This document shows, one piece after another, positions 50,628 to 59,688 of a DNA stretch of 64,000 nucleotides. Made by a program: the position numbers and the translations under genes. The first letter of the stretch is position 1. Each line of letters starts with the position of its first letter. The DNA is from Pycnococcus provasolii (lineage: Eukaryota > Chlorophyta > Pseudoscourfieldiophyceae > Pseudoscourfieldiales). The notes under the pieces were generated by a model, which worked only from the letters and a program-made list of their open reading frames with translations, was not told the DNA's origin and did no database searches. The stretch spans positions 1 to 64,000 of the forward strand of contig CP150555.1 of NCBI GenBank assembly GCA_049487715.1, given 5' to 3'.

Positions 50628-51301
50628 GGAGAATTCTCGTGCGGTTGAGGGGAAGGGCGAGCGGTCAACTCGAAGCGGGGGCAGAGGGAACGGGGACGGG
50701 GGAGGCGAGCCCTAACCCTAACCCTAACCCTAACCCTAACGAATGCGTTGGACAGAGCTACTCGAGTCCTCCGGCAGTCCGGCAATGACCGGCATGCGTC
50801 GAATTCATGTGCTCGTTGTTGTTGTGCTCGACTGCTCACCCTCCCCACACGCCTCATTCAGGTTGACAGGTTGCCCCTCCGGCAGTCCCTCGCGGCCCAG
50901 ACACTGGTCAGAGATTCAGAGTGTGCTTGAGCATGAGGGGAGGCTGGAAGGGAAGGGAGTGTGCCATCCGTGAATCCGGCAGTCACTCATGCGTGTTCGC
51001 ATGCCTCGTTATGAATAGAAGGGGGAAGAAAAGGACGGACAAAGAGATTACCCTGTGAGAACTGAGAATTGACGATGGGAATGGGGCGAGAGAGAGAGAG
51101 AGAGAGAGAGAGATTGCAGGCAGGCCGTCTACGTTTTACTCCTACCCGGTAGTCGGGGCCGGGTAAGTTCTTATTACGAATCTCATTACTGGGCTCCTTC
51201 CCCCTGCGTCAACTCCAACCTTCTTTCTCAACTCCGGGCGGATCACACAAGCTCGCTCACCCACACTCACATCACTAACCTTGCTCACCTGAACAGAACG
51301 C
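50628..51301. other. Divergent intergenic region with telomeric and GA repeats
   Basis: This 674-bp spacer holds an interstitial CCCTAA run near 50710-50739 and a (GA)n microsatellite at about 51089-51113. The rest shows no gene. Confidence 0.6.
50710..50739. repeat. Interstitial telomeric repeat (CCCTAA)5
   Basis: Five perfect CCCTAA units lie about 83 bp upstream of the CCDC103 start. The orientation is the same as the left telomere. They could be a repair scar or a telo-box-type promoter element. Single AAACCCTAA motifs also occur before other genes near 13059, 43441 and 63250. Confidence 0.9.
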
Positions 51302-51844
51302 ATGGAGCTCTTCACGTGCCTCTCGCCAGCCACCAAACCAACGCACGGGAGCGCAAGCAAGGGCGACGCCACGCCGCCAGCCTCGCCGCGAAGCGGATCG
51401 CCCGCGCCCGCGAGCTCGGCCGATGAGGAGGTGAAAACGCTCAGGAGGCGCGTCAAGGACACGGAGGCGGAGAAACAGGCGCTGCAGGAAAAACTCAAAC
51501 AGATGGAGAAAAAGGCCCAGATACTCACGGGAGCAAGCGTCACGCAGCACGGAAAGCTGAAAATACTTCTTGCCAATGAACGGAGGGAAGCCGATCAGGC
51601 GAAGACGGATATCGGTGGTATACTCATCCTCGTCGTCGTCTGTGCCTGTATCGGAATGGTGTGTTCTGGCGCCGCCGCGGCGAACGGCATGATGTTAGGT
51701 GCGAACTTCAGTGCGACGAAACCGCTCGTAGTCGGCTGTTTCGCCGTGATCTGGACGATGTTGTCCGCGATTCTCATGGCAGCTGTCTTGATCTGTGCCC
51801 AGGTGGCGGGCGTCGTTGACGTCATGAAATTCCTTAATTTTTGA
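51302..51844 (+). CDS. Small coiled-coil protein with two C-terminal TM helices
   Basis: The protein has 180 residues. A disordered, S/P/A-rich start is followed by a coiled coil (EVKTLRRRVKDTEAEKQALQ, EKLKQMEKKA) at about 42-76. Two hydrophobic helices close the protein: about 103-125 (IGGILILVVVCACIGMVCSG) and about 140-165 (LVVGCFAVIWTMLSAILMAA). It could be an organelle membrane tether or a SNARE-like adaptor. I do not recognise a family. Confidence 0.65.
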   Translation: MELFTCLSPATKPTHGSASKGDATPPASPRSGSPAPASSADEEVKTLRRRVKDTEAEKQALQEKLKQMEKKAQILTGASVTQHGKLKILLANERREADQAKTDIGGILILVVVCACIGMVCSGAAAANGMMLGANFSATKPLVVGCFAVIWTMLSAILMAAVLICAQVAGVVDVMKFLNF

Positions 51845-52002
51845 GGAGCGAGGTAACTCTGTAACTTTGCGTCTTCACTCGAAATAACACAACCGAACAG
51901 AAGCGAAATACACAACGCGCGCTTTCGTGTGCACGTGATACAGTGGTGATTCTCGTGGATTTTACAAGCGAATTACAAAGACGTGTTGAACTCTCTCAAG
52001 CG

Positions 52003-53664
52003 TCAGTCCGAGGTGGTGGCGGGCGCCGGGCTTTGCCGCGACGGAGGCGCCGGCGTGCGCGGTGCGAGCGATACCTGACGGCCGCCATCCGCGCGCAGCC
52101 AGCGATTGAAGTACCGGTTGTCGAGGTCATCAACCCAGTGCACAAATGCGGCGCTTACTCCGGGAAGGAGCGGTGTGCGCTCGCACGCACCATCTGATGC
52201 GCCGCTGTGCGCGGCATCCACAGCGCCGCGGCCATTGTCAAGGCCAAGCGTCCGCAACAGTAGTGTTGTCAATCCACCGCCGTTCAGAAGCACCGTCGAT
52301 AGAATTACGAGAAGCGTTGTCGTCACGAGCACGTCGCCGTGAGGCGCCGCGTCCTGGACGTCGAGGACGAGCGCGAATGATACCGCTCCTCGGATGCCGC
52401 CGGCGTACCAGCTCACAACCTGCTCCTTCCACGTGATGGGACGAATGCGGCCGAGGTTAAGGAGTGCACTTAGGCCGAACACCGTGACGGCACGAGAGAT
52501 GTAGCACAGCACAATGGCCGCCACCACGAAGCCGACGGAGGCGAAGTCGTATGTTTGCAGCGTGAACACGGACATGCCTAGGTATGCGAAAATGTACGTC
52601 TCAGCCAACACGCTGATGATCGTCGCGGAAACGGGCGACGCAATTTGGTTCTCAGGAGATAGGTTGAAGTAAGCGTACCGTCCCATGATGATGCCGCAGA
52701 AGAGAAGGCTCATCACGCCGCTGAGCTCGACGTTCTCCGCCGTGAGGTAGCTCAGGTATGGGAAGAGCCAGAACACAGCCGTCTCCAGATGAGGCTGAAG
52801 TCTTAGCTTCGTGTACTTGAACAACAAGCTGCACGCCACGCCGAACGTCGCGCCGACGAGCACGCTGCCGAAGGTGACGAGAAAGAAGTCCGCGAGCGCC
52901 ATCCCACCCTGCGCGGCCGTGAAGGAGGCAGGGGCAGGCGGGCCAGGAGGAGGTGGAGCACCGCCACTTTTACTGCCATGTGCGAGAAGCGCTCGCAACG
53001 TGCGGTATGAAACGATGGAGGCTGCGTCGTTCATCACGGACTCGCCGAAGACGAGCATGTACAGTCGGTCGTGAACGCCGAGGCTGGTGAAGATGGAGAC
53101 CGTCGCAACCGTGTCCAACGCAGAGAGCACGGCGCCAAACGCGAACGCCTCTACAAGCCCGAGCCTCGGCGACACGACGGATGGCATTACTGTTCCCGCG
53201 ACGTTCAAGCCGAGTCCAACGAGCGCCGTGGACACGAGCGTACCGACGAAGCCGAGGCAGCATATGGAGCCAATGTTTCCGAAGAACGACGAGTTCTTGA
53301 CGTTGTATCCCGAAGCGAATATGATGGGGGGCAGGAGGAAGAGGAAAAACGTCTCCGGCTGGAACTGCAAGTCGCGGCGCAGGTTCGGCACGAGCCTGAT
53401 GAGGGCGCCCACCGCGACGCCGACGGCGACTTGCGCCAAGGGTTCGGGCAGGTACAGCTTAACCGCCTTGGGCAGTATGGAGAAGAGGTAGGATGTTGCT
53501 ATGCAGCATACGCCGATGGAGACGGCGACGATGGTCACGAGCGACTCCTCTTCGCGCGGCACAGTGGGCTCGCCGTTGGCCAACGACCTGCAAGGCGCCA
53601 TGGCGCAGGTTGTACGGGGGAGCGTCAGCCAACCCGGAGCGGAGTCACCGGACGGACGTCCCAT
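52003..53664 (-). CDS. CPA1 Na+/H+ exchanger (NHX/NHE type)
   Basis: The protein has 553 residues; an internal ATG at 53601 would give 532. About 11-12 membrane segments are visible. The LFLLPPIIFASGYN segment matches the amiloride-site motif of this family, and FGAVLSALDTVATVSIFTSL and GESVMNDAASIVSYRTL carry the transport-site acidic residues. GGIRGAVSFALVLD near the C-terminal part matches NHE segment 11. Such exchangers regulate pH and Na+ or K+ in endomembranes or at the plasma membrane. The gene starts only 31 bp from the divergent RING-CH gene if both first ATGs are used. Confidence 0.92.
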   Translation of the reverse strand: MGRPSGDSAPGWLTLPRTTCAMAPCRSLANGEPTVPREEESLVTIVAVSIGVCCIATSYLFSILPKAVKLYLPEPLAQVAVGVAVGALIRLVPNLRRDLQFQPETFFLFLLPPIIFASGYNVKNSSFFGNIGSICCLGFVGTLVSTALVGLGLNVAGTVMPSVVSPRLGLVEAFAFGAVLSALDTVATVSIFTSLGVHDRLYMLVFGESVMNDAASIVSYRTLRALLAHGSKSGGAPPPPGPPAPASFTAAQGGMALADFFLVTFGSVLVGATFGVACSLLFKYTKLRLQPHLETAVFWLFPYLSYLTAENVELSGVMSLLFCGIIMGRYAYFNLSPENQIASPVSATIISVLAETYIFAYLGMSVFTLQTYDFASVGFVVAAIVLCYISRAVTVFGLSALLNLGRIRPITWKEQVVSWYAGGIRGAVSFALVLDVQDAAPHGDVLVTTTLLVILSTVLLNGGGLTTLLLRTLGLDNGRGAVDAAHSGASDGACERTPLLPGVSAAFVHWVDDLDNRYFNRWLRADGGRQVSLAPRTPAPPSRQSPAPATTSD

Positions 53665-53695
53665 CAGTTAGGGGTTTGCAGTTCGGGGTTCGCAA

Positions 53696-54526
53696 ATGTC
53701 CCATTCCTCGCCCGCGCCAGGTTCCATGGCGTTCCTTGCCCGTCTCCGCCAGCGCCTTCCGCTCGGTCGAACGCGCAACAACAACGACGGCGACGGCGAC
53801 GGCGACGGCGACGCAGGTGGTAACGCGCAGCAACAGCCAAGTGGCAGTGCGGCGGAAGAACCACCCGTGTGCCGCATATGCCTCTGCGGCGACGAAACGG
53901 CGCCACTCATTTCGCCGTGCAAGTGTCGAGGAACGAATGCGAAGGTGCACCTCGCGTGCTTGAACACATGGAGACGCGCGTCGGCCAACGCCAGGTCGCT
54001 GAGAGAGTGCTTGACGTGTGGACACGTCTATGATACGCGCAAGTCGCAGTTGGCACTCATGCTTGACAGCCAGTGGGCCGTGCCCGTTGCGACGGGAGTC
54101 GCCATCGGAGCGGCGGCACATGTAGTCGCGATTATCGCAGCGATCGTGTGCGGTTCCATCGGAAACGCGGCGACGCGAATCTACCACGCTATGTACCTCT
54201 ACCCGCCGTGGCGCAACTGGACGTGGGCATGGGCCGTCAGACTTGCCGCCGCACTCGACACGGCGGTTGTCGCAACTGTTTTGCTTGGCGTCATCGGGTT
54301 TGCTCACGCTATTTACATCAAATATCAACAGCACCCGCAGCACTTCTTAAGGTACTCAGCCGTTCCGCTCGTCATGCTCGCAAATTCGCATGGCGGTGCA
54401 GCAGTTCGCGTCTTCAGCGCCATCGGCCTGTGGGTGGGTTACCACTCGGCATTCAAGTGTACACGATCGCTCGCTTCATACGCGCTCATGCGGTGGGGCG
54501 AAACCATACTGGAGGTTCATGATTGA
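53696..54526 (+). CDS. Membrane RING-CH (MARCH-type) ubiquitin ligase
   Basis: The protein has 276 residues. A polar N-terminus precedes a C4HC3 RING-CH domain near residues 60-115 (CRICLCGDETAPLISPCKCR, then NAKVHLACLNTW and CLTCGHVYD). Three or four hydrophobic segments follow (MLDSQWAVPVATGVAIGAAA, LDTAVVATVLLGVIGFAHAI). This architecture is typical of membrane E3 ligases of the MARCH family that down-regulate membrane proteins. Its promoter is shared with the Na+/H+ exchanger. Confidence 0.9.
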   Translation: MSHSSPAPGSMAFLARLRQRLPLGRTRNNNDGDGDGDGDAGGNAQQQPSGSAAEEPPVCRICLCGDETAPLISPCKCRGTNAKVHLACLNTWRRASANARSLRECLTCGHVYDTRKSQLALMLDSQWAVPVATGVAIGAAAHVVAIIAAIVCGSIGNAATRIYHAMYLYPPWRNWTWAWAVRLAAALDTAVVATVLLGVIGFAHAIYIKYQQHPQHFLRYSAVPLVMLANSHGGAAVRVFSAIGLWVGYHSAFKCTRSLASYALMRWGETILEVHD

Positions 54527-54600
54527 CCGCTCAATCAGTAACGGAATGTACTTTACTTTCGTCCAGCGGGTTGTCCGTCCACACCATTCACATTCCACGC
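54527..54600 (+). repeat. 3'-end repeat family, copy abutting the RING-CH stop codon
   Basis: The repeat starts at the base after the RING-CH TGA. It reads CCGCTCAATCAGTAACGG, then AATGTACTTTACTTTCGTCC, a divergent GTTGTCCGTCC block, and ACACCATTCACATTCC. It is in the sense direction of the gene it follows. The remaining 113 bp up to the next convergent gene (54601-54713) have no recognisable content. Confidence 0.75.
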
Positions 54601-54713
54601 CACGTCGTGCCTTCCTTGATCGTCTTCGACATCATTGGCGACTCAAGAGTATAAGGAAGAACAATGAGAAATATTTCAACATAACAGAAAGAACGTGCGG
54701 CAAACATGTCAAC

Positions 54714-56567
54714 TCATGGCGAATTCACGGCACTCGGTTCTGTGTCAGGCGATATGCCCTCGGGAGAGCTTCCTGAGAAGAGGTCGCCCATAGAGATGCG
54801 CGACGCGTTGGCGATGCTCTCGAAGCCGTCCATGTCGTCGCTATCCTCGTCAATGTAGTCGCCGTCGTCGTCGTCATCCCTGTAATGACGACGGCGATTT
54901 GCGCGGCTTGGAGCGCGCTCGTATGCACGCGCAAGAGGCGAGTAGTCAGGGCTGGCTTCCCCCGGCGCGACTCCTCCTCCACCACCACCTCCTCCTCCTC
55001 CTTCCATTTCCGCGTTCGCCGCCGCCTCCGCGTTCAGCTCAGCCATCATTTTGTCGGCGTCCGTGTGCGTATCCTCTCCCAGAAGGCTAATGTTGATCGT
55101 GGGAACGCCCTTCGGTCGCTCCTTCGGATTTCGCGCGGACAGCGGTATATCCCACGTCACCTCCTCCGCAGGCACATCCTTGAAGGCTGATTCCACATGC
55201 ACTTCAGCCTCTGCTCCATGCGCCGACGGCGATCCGCCGTGCAATTCATTCAGCTGCGCAACGGTCACCTCACCGTGACGCAAAGCGTCGAGCAGGTCCG
55301 TGAGCTCCATCTCCCGTCTTTGGCCAATCTCGCGTTCCTCCGAGATGATTTTGTGCTCCTCCGAGTACCTCGCCACCTCACCTTGCAGCCGATCGCGCTG
55401 CTCGCGAAGGGACGAAACCTGCCTCGTCGTCTCGCGGTGCTGTCGCTCGAGCTCCTTCGCGCGTCTCTCCGCCGTGACGGCGCGCGTCTCAAGTTCGGCC
55501 GCTGCGGCAGCCGCGACCATCTCCTCCTCCTTTCGTCTCGCCGCGCGACTCGCCTCCTCGACGCGCGCGCTTCGTGCCGATAGGCGTCTCTGCTGCTTAG
55601 TGGGCGCGACGTTGCCAAGTGCGGCGTCGTACTCCTGCTTGATGGACGAGAGCAGCGCCTTCAGCGGCCCGGAGCTTTCAATAGCCTTGTCGAAAATCTC
55701 AGATGCTACCGCCACGCGCTCCGTGGCAGTTCGTTGGCTCGACCTGTGCTGGTCGAGTGCCGCGAGACGCTCCTGGAGCTGCACTTCCAGCGTCAGTGCT
55801 GCGCTGCGATACATAGCGACGGACGTGGCTGACTTTGACGAGCGCAGGGCGTCGGTTGCCGACGCCGGCCGGGTTGCGCCGGCGGGACCAGACGCCGGCG
55901 GCGGCGGTCTGAATCCAAGCTTGGAGGCGTTCACCTTAGGCTTGAAGCTGAAGGGTATCAGAGGTGCGGAATTCTGCGCCTTGAGAGGAGGTCTCGCGTC
56001 GCTAGTCACGACCGGCGCCGGTTGCGCACCCTTCGCCGTGGTGGCTGCGAGTGCCGCAGCTGCGGATGGAAACACGTCGACGGTTCCAAACACCGCCGAA
56101 CGGCTGGCTGAGAGTCCCGCCGCCTGGCCGCTGGGCTTGAGGGGTGCCCTCTGCCTTGCGACCGCCCGTCGCGTGCTGTGCCTGGCCCCAAGTTTGGCCT
56201 GGGCCTGCGCCGCCTGTGCTGCCGCGGCAACTGTGGATACGGTCGCCGTCGCGTTCGTTCGTTCCTTGGTCGTTTTCGCGGCGGAGGTGGCTGGTGTTCG
56301 GCTCGACGGCCTGAACGGCGGTTTGTTTTGCTTCGTCGCTCCCCTTTGGCTGTCCGCGTGCGTTTTCGGCGCGACGGCTGACGCCGTCGACGCCGACGAG
56401 AGCAGTCTCGACGACGCGGACGCGGGTCTCATGTGCGTGTGTGTGCCCGTAGTTTGCTGCGCGCCTTGAAACTTCTGGAATCGCGGTCCGAGCTGCAGGC
56501 CGACGTTGGTGACTGCGGCAGCTGGCGGGTTGGAGCTTCCGCCATAGGAGACGTCGACGGGGAACAT
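54714..56567 (-). CDS. Coiled-coil protein of unknown function
   Basis: The protein has 617 residues. The N-terminal half is disordered and rich in A, S, T, P and K. A coiled coil lies at about 320-440 (RRKEEEMVAAAAAAELETRA, RDRLQGEVARYSEEHKII). The C-terminal part contains ELTDLLDALRHGEVTVAQLN, a GGGGGGGGGG run and acidic repeats (DDDDDGDYIDEDSDDMD). No enzyme motif, signal or membrane segment is visible. A cytoskeletal or ciliary scaffold would fit but is not shown. Confidence 0.65.
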   Translation of the reverse strand: MFPVDVSYGGSSNPPAAAVTNVGLQLGPRFQKFQGAQQTTGTHTHMRPASASSRLLSSASTASAVAPKTHADSQRGATKQNKPPFRPSSRTPATSAAKTTKERTNATATVSTVAAAAQAAQAQAKLGARHSTRRAVARQRAPLKPSGQAAGLSASRSAVFGTVDVFPSAAAALAATTAKGAQPAPVVTSDARPPLKAQNSAPLIPFSFKPKVNASKLGFRPPPPASGPAGATRPASATDALRSSKSATSVAMYRSAALTLEVQLQERLAALDQHRSSQRTATERVAVASEIFDKAIESSGPLKALLSSIKQEYDAALGNVAPTKQQRRLSARSARVEEASRAARRKEEEMVAAAAAAELETRAVTAERRAKELERQHRETTRQVSSLREQRDRLQGEVARYSEEHKIISEEREIGQRREMELTDLLDALRHGEVTVAQLNELHGGSPSAHGAEAEVHVESAFKDVPAEEVTWDIPLSARNPKERPKGVPTINISLLGEDTHTDADKMMAELNAEAAANAEMEGGGGGGGGGGVAPGEASPDYSPLARAYERAPSRANRRRHYRDDDDDGDYIDEDSDDMDGFESIANASRISMGDLFSGSSPEGISPDTEPSAVNSP

Positions 56568-57330
56568 GGCCTACCAGGTAGAGTAAGGAAGACGAGAGTG
56601 AGTGGGCGCCCACTTGCACGAACTCGGAGGGAAGTGGAATGATGACAGGGCGAGCGAGAGGACGAGAGGGGGGGAGAAGAAATCCGTGGTCAAGAAGAAC
56701 ACTGGGGGCAGAGAAGGGGAGGGAGAGACTGACAGTCAACGCAACACGGAACGGAACTTCCGAAGCAACAAGCGAGTTCCACGGAAACGGAAAATCACAT
56801 ACTGCACGGAGGAATAAAATGGGTCCATCATGGCCACCCTATCCACCTTAGTCTATTGGTTCATCTTACTCGTAGTTTTCTTACCGTCCACGTCGTCAAC
56901 GGAATGATCCCTCCTCGGCCCTCGCCTCCTCCTTGACCGTGGCTTAGGACCCGGGTAGTAGTTAGGCTGGTACATAGACTACAATGTAAGGGTAGGCCTT
57001 GGCAACGGCATTCTTCCTCCTCTGCGTTCCCCTTCCACTGCGTTCCACTTCAACTGCGTCAACGTCAACGGATCTATCCATAGACTTCGTAGTGTTTCAC
57101 ACCTACTGTAATTGTACAGTAGGCCTTCCTACCAACGGATACCTCAGCCCGGCCTCACCGCCTCAGCATGGTCACGAAGGTTTACGATAGGGTCGGATCC
57201 TCTACTTCCTAAAACCCCGAAATCTCCCCCCCTGGTTGAAACTTGAAACCCCTAACTCGCCCTTCTCGTTTCCCCTGTTGTTTCCCCTCACCGACCGATT
57301 CAAAACCTCCCGACTCCCGCCACGCCCGGC
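56568..57330. promoter_or_regulatory. Divergent intergenic region (coiled-coil gene / CDC27)
   Basis: This 763-bp spacer contains a perfect 9-bp hairpin CCTACTGTA..TACAGTAGG at about 57102-57123. No gene frame is convincing. Confidence 0.5.
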
Positions 57331-59397
57331 ATGACGATGACGACGACGACGACGACGGCAGCGACGCCAGCAGTCGTGCCCGCGCTCGCCGAGGCGGTCA
57401 TAGACCAGCTCGCGTGCGGACTCACGAACTCGGCAACATTCCTCTGCGAACGCATGTACGCAGCAGCACCCACGGAAAAACACGCCATACTGCTCGCGAC
57501 GTGCCACGCTAGGGCAGACGCGCCGTACCGAGTCGTGGAGGTGCTCAGAAGCTGCGAAACGCCAGCCGCGAGGTTCATGTTCGCAAAGGCGTGCTACGAC
57601 ATGGGAAGATTCGACGAGGCGGAGCGGGCCATACTCATGCCTGACGGCTCCATAGCCGGAGGGGCGAAGGGACGGTACCTGCTTGGAGAAGTCTGCCTAG
57701 CCACCGACAGAGCCAAGCCTGCGGCGGGGTGGTTCGCCGAGGCGCTGTCGCTCGACCCGTACCTGTGGTGCGCTTTTGAAAGGCTCTGCACGCTTGGCGC
57801 TGACGAAGAGGCGGCGATCGCAATGACGAACGCTGAGCACGTCGCCGTTCCTCCCACGCCTACCATCGCCGCGATCGTCAACGGATTCGTCGACGGCGCC
57901 GAAGCTCGCGCAGACACGCACCTCACCGCCGCAACCACCGCGCTCAGGGACGTGGCCATGGACGACGCGGCGGCGCGCGCGCAGACGACACCGGCCGTCG
58001 GCGCGAACGTGACGACCCCGGCGGAGGCGCCACCTCCCACGACAGGCGAGCGGCGCTCGTCCGGCGCGGCGACAGCCACGCGGCGCCGCACCACGCCAAG
58101 AAATGCATCAGCTGCAACGCCGGCAACGCCAGCAACGCCCGCCGGTGCGATCATCACGCCTGGAGAGCCGCCACCGCCACCTCGAAGGCGTCCACCGCAA
58201 GCACCAAGCACGGCGTTGCGGCGCTCCAGCCGACTCAGCGGTGGGAGCTCGGGCGGCGATGCGGCGCTGGAAGCGACGCCCGCGCCACTCAACTCGTCGC
58301 CGCAGGCTGGCGCCGAGTATGGTGATGTGGAGCACGAAGGGCCACTGCTGCGAGAGAGCGTGCGCCACCCACGCCATCCAAGTCACCACGCCGCGCTTTC
58401 CCTCCTGCGCGGTGTGGCGGAAGGAGTGGGCGCGCTTGCGGCGTACCGATGCGCGGAGGCGGAGGCGGCATTGCGCTCTCTTCCACCCGAGCAGCTTGGC
58501 ACCGCCTACGTGCAGTGCGCGCTAGGACGGTGTCGCTTCGAGCTCGGTGACTACGCTGGCGCTGCAGACCGCTATGCCGAGGCACTGCGAGCCGATCCCA
58601 CGCGCCTCGAGGGCGTCGACGTGTATAGTACCGCGCTGTGGCAGCTTCGCCGCGAGGTGGAGCTCAGCCACCTTGCGCAGAGATGCGTGAGCCTTGATCG
58701 ATGGAATCCGTACGCGTGGTGCGCCGCGGGCAACGCCATGAGCCTGCAGCGCGAGCACGAGAGCGCGCTCCGTCTGTTTCGTCGAGCAATCCAGCTTGAA
58801 CCCGCGCTCCCATATGCGCACACGCTCTGTGGCCACGAAAGATTGGCGGTGGAGGATCTGGAGGGCGCAATGGCATGCTACCGAACTGCTCTGCGGTACG
58901 ACGCGCGGCACTACAACGCCTGGTACGGTCTAGGGCAGTGCTACCTAAGGCAGGAGAAGCACGGCCTCGCAGAAATGCACTTCAGACGCGCGCTCGAGAT
59001 TCACCCTCGGTCCAGCGTGCTGTGCTGTTACCTCGGCGTCTCACTGCACAAGCTGTACCGAACGGAGGAGGCGCTTGCGGTTCTCGACAGCTCGAGCCTC
59101 GCCGACCCGCTCAATCCGCTCGCTCGCTACGAGAAGGCGCACGTCCTCATGGACCTCAGCCGATACGAGGAGGCGATCGAGGAACTCGAGGCGCTGCGAG
59201 ACCACGTCGCGCCGAACGAGGCTCAGGTGCACTATCAAATCGGACGCGCGTACAAAAAATTGGGCAGAGTCGACGTGGCTATGCGTTGCTTCACCGCTGC
59301 CCTCGACCTTAAGCCAAGCTCCGCCGAGGCTTCCGCGATTCGATCTGCGATTGAAAATGTCGAGAGCGAGGAAGGAGAGGAGGTGGAGTTGTTGTAA
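57331..59397 (+). CDS. CDC27: APC/C subunit CDC27/APC3
   Basis: The protein has 688 residues. CDC27 is a TPR scaffold of the anaphase-promoting complex. The N-terminus (VIDQLACGLTNSATFLCERM) matches the APC3 N-terminal dimer region. A disordered linker rich in T, A and P spans about 210-350. The C-terminal superhelix has repeated TPR units: RWNPYAWCAAGNAMSLQREH, EGAMACYRTALRYDARHYNA and WYGLGQCYLRQEKHGLAEMH. The WYGLG segment is characteristic of CDC27. A short acidic end (ESEEGEEVELL) closes the protein. The linker is the usual place for phosphorylation control. Confidence 0.95.
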   Translation: MTMTTTTTTAATPAVVPALAEAVIDQLACGLTNSATFLCERMYAAAPTEKHAILLATCHARADAPYRVVEVLRSCETPAARFMFAKACYDMGRFDEAERAILMPDGSIAGGAKGRYLLGEVCLATDRAKPAAGWFAEALSLDPYLWCAFERLCTLGADEEAAIAMTNAEHVAVPPTPTIAAIVNGFVDGAEARADTHLTAATTALRDVAMDDAAARAQTTPAVGANVTTPAEAPPPTTGERRSSGAATATRRRTTPRNASAATPATPATPAGAIITPGEPPPPPRRRPPQAPSTALRRSSRLSGGSSGGDAALEATPAPLNSSPQAGAEYGDVEHEGPLLRESVRHPRHPSHHAALSLLRGVAEGVGALAAYRCAEAEAALRSLPPEQLGTAYVQCALGRCRFELGDYAGAADRYAEALRADPTRLEGVDVYSTALWQLRREVELSHLAQRCVSLDRWNPYAWCAAGNAMSLQREHESALRLFRRAIQLEPALPYAHTLCGHERLAVEDLEGAMACYRTALRYDARHYNAWYGLGQCYLRQEKHGLAEMHFRRALEIHPRSSVLCCYLGVSLHKLYRTEEALAVLDSSSLADPLNPLARYEKAHVLMDLSRYEEAIEELEALRDHVAPNEAQVHYQIGRAYKKLGRVDVAMRCFTAALDLKPSSAEASAIRSAIENVESEEGEEVELL

Positions 59398-59399
59398 CG

Positions 59400-59539
59400 C
59401 AAAAGATCGACACATTCAAAAAAAAACTGAAGCTCTCACGACGCGAGCAAAAAGCGCCCTGGTTGAACCTTTCGAAATCACCAGCGTCATGTACAATCGC
59501 GTTGCCGAACAGCGCCATTGAATAGCAATGCGCTGTGAC
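59400..59539 (-). other. Possible captured coding fragment beside a repeat
   Basis: On the minus strand a short open stretch reads MALFGNAIVHDAGDFERFNQ and continues a little further, directly downstream of a 3'-end repeat copy. By analogy with the SAE1 fragment at 13908-14023 this may be a piece of another gene, but no source can be identified here. Chance open sequence is quite possible. Confidence 0.3.
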
Positions 59540-59616
59540 GGTGAATGTGGATGGAGTGAACGGACGGCCGTTGGACAAACGGGTGTTTTGGCTCAAGTTC
59601 CATTACTGAATAAGCG
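59540..59616 (-). repeat. 3'-end repeat family, copy downstream of RSH
   Basis: Read on the minus strand it starts CGCTTATTCAGTAATGG, then GTTTGTCCAACGGCCG and CCATCCACATTCACC. It begins 73 bp after the RSH stop and in the sense direction of RSH. Confidence 0.75.
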
Positions 59617-59688
59617 ATCTTAGATCTTAGGTTAAAACAAAACAAAACAAAATCAAAAACACTAAGCCGTGCTTCCAGCTCTGCTCAT

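Noticed and set aside
51089-51113. CRISPR-like or tandem array
   Set aside because: It is a plain (GA)n microsatellite without spacers.
53071-53823. 250-codon + strand frame over the Na+/H+ exchanger
   Set aside because: It is antisense to a well-supported exchanger gene and lacks any recognisable domain.
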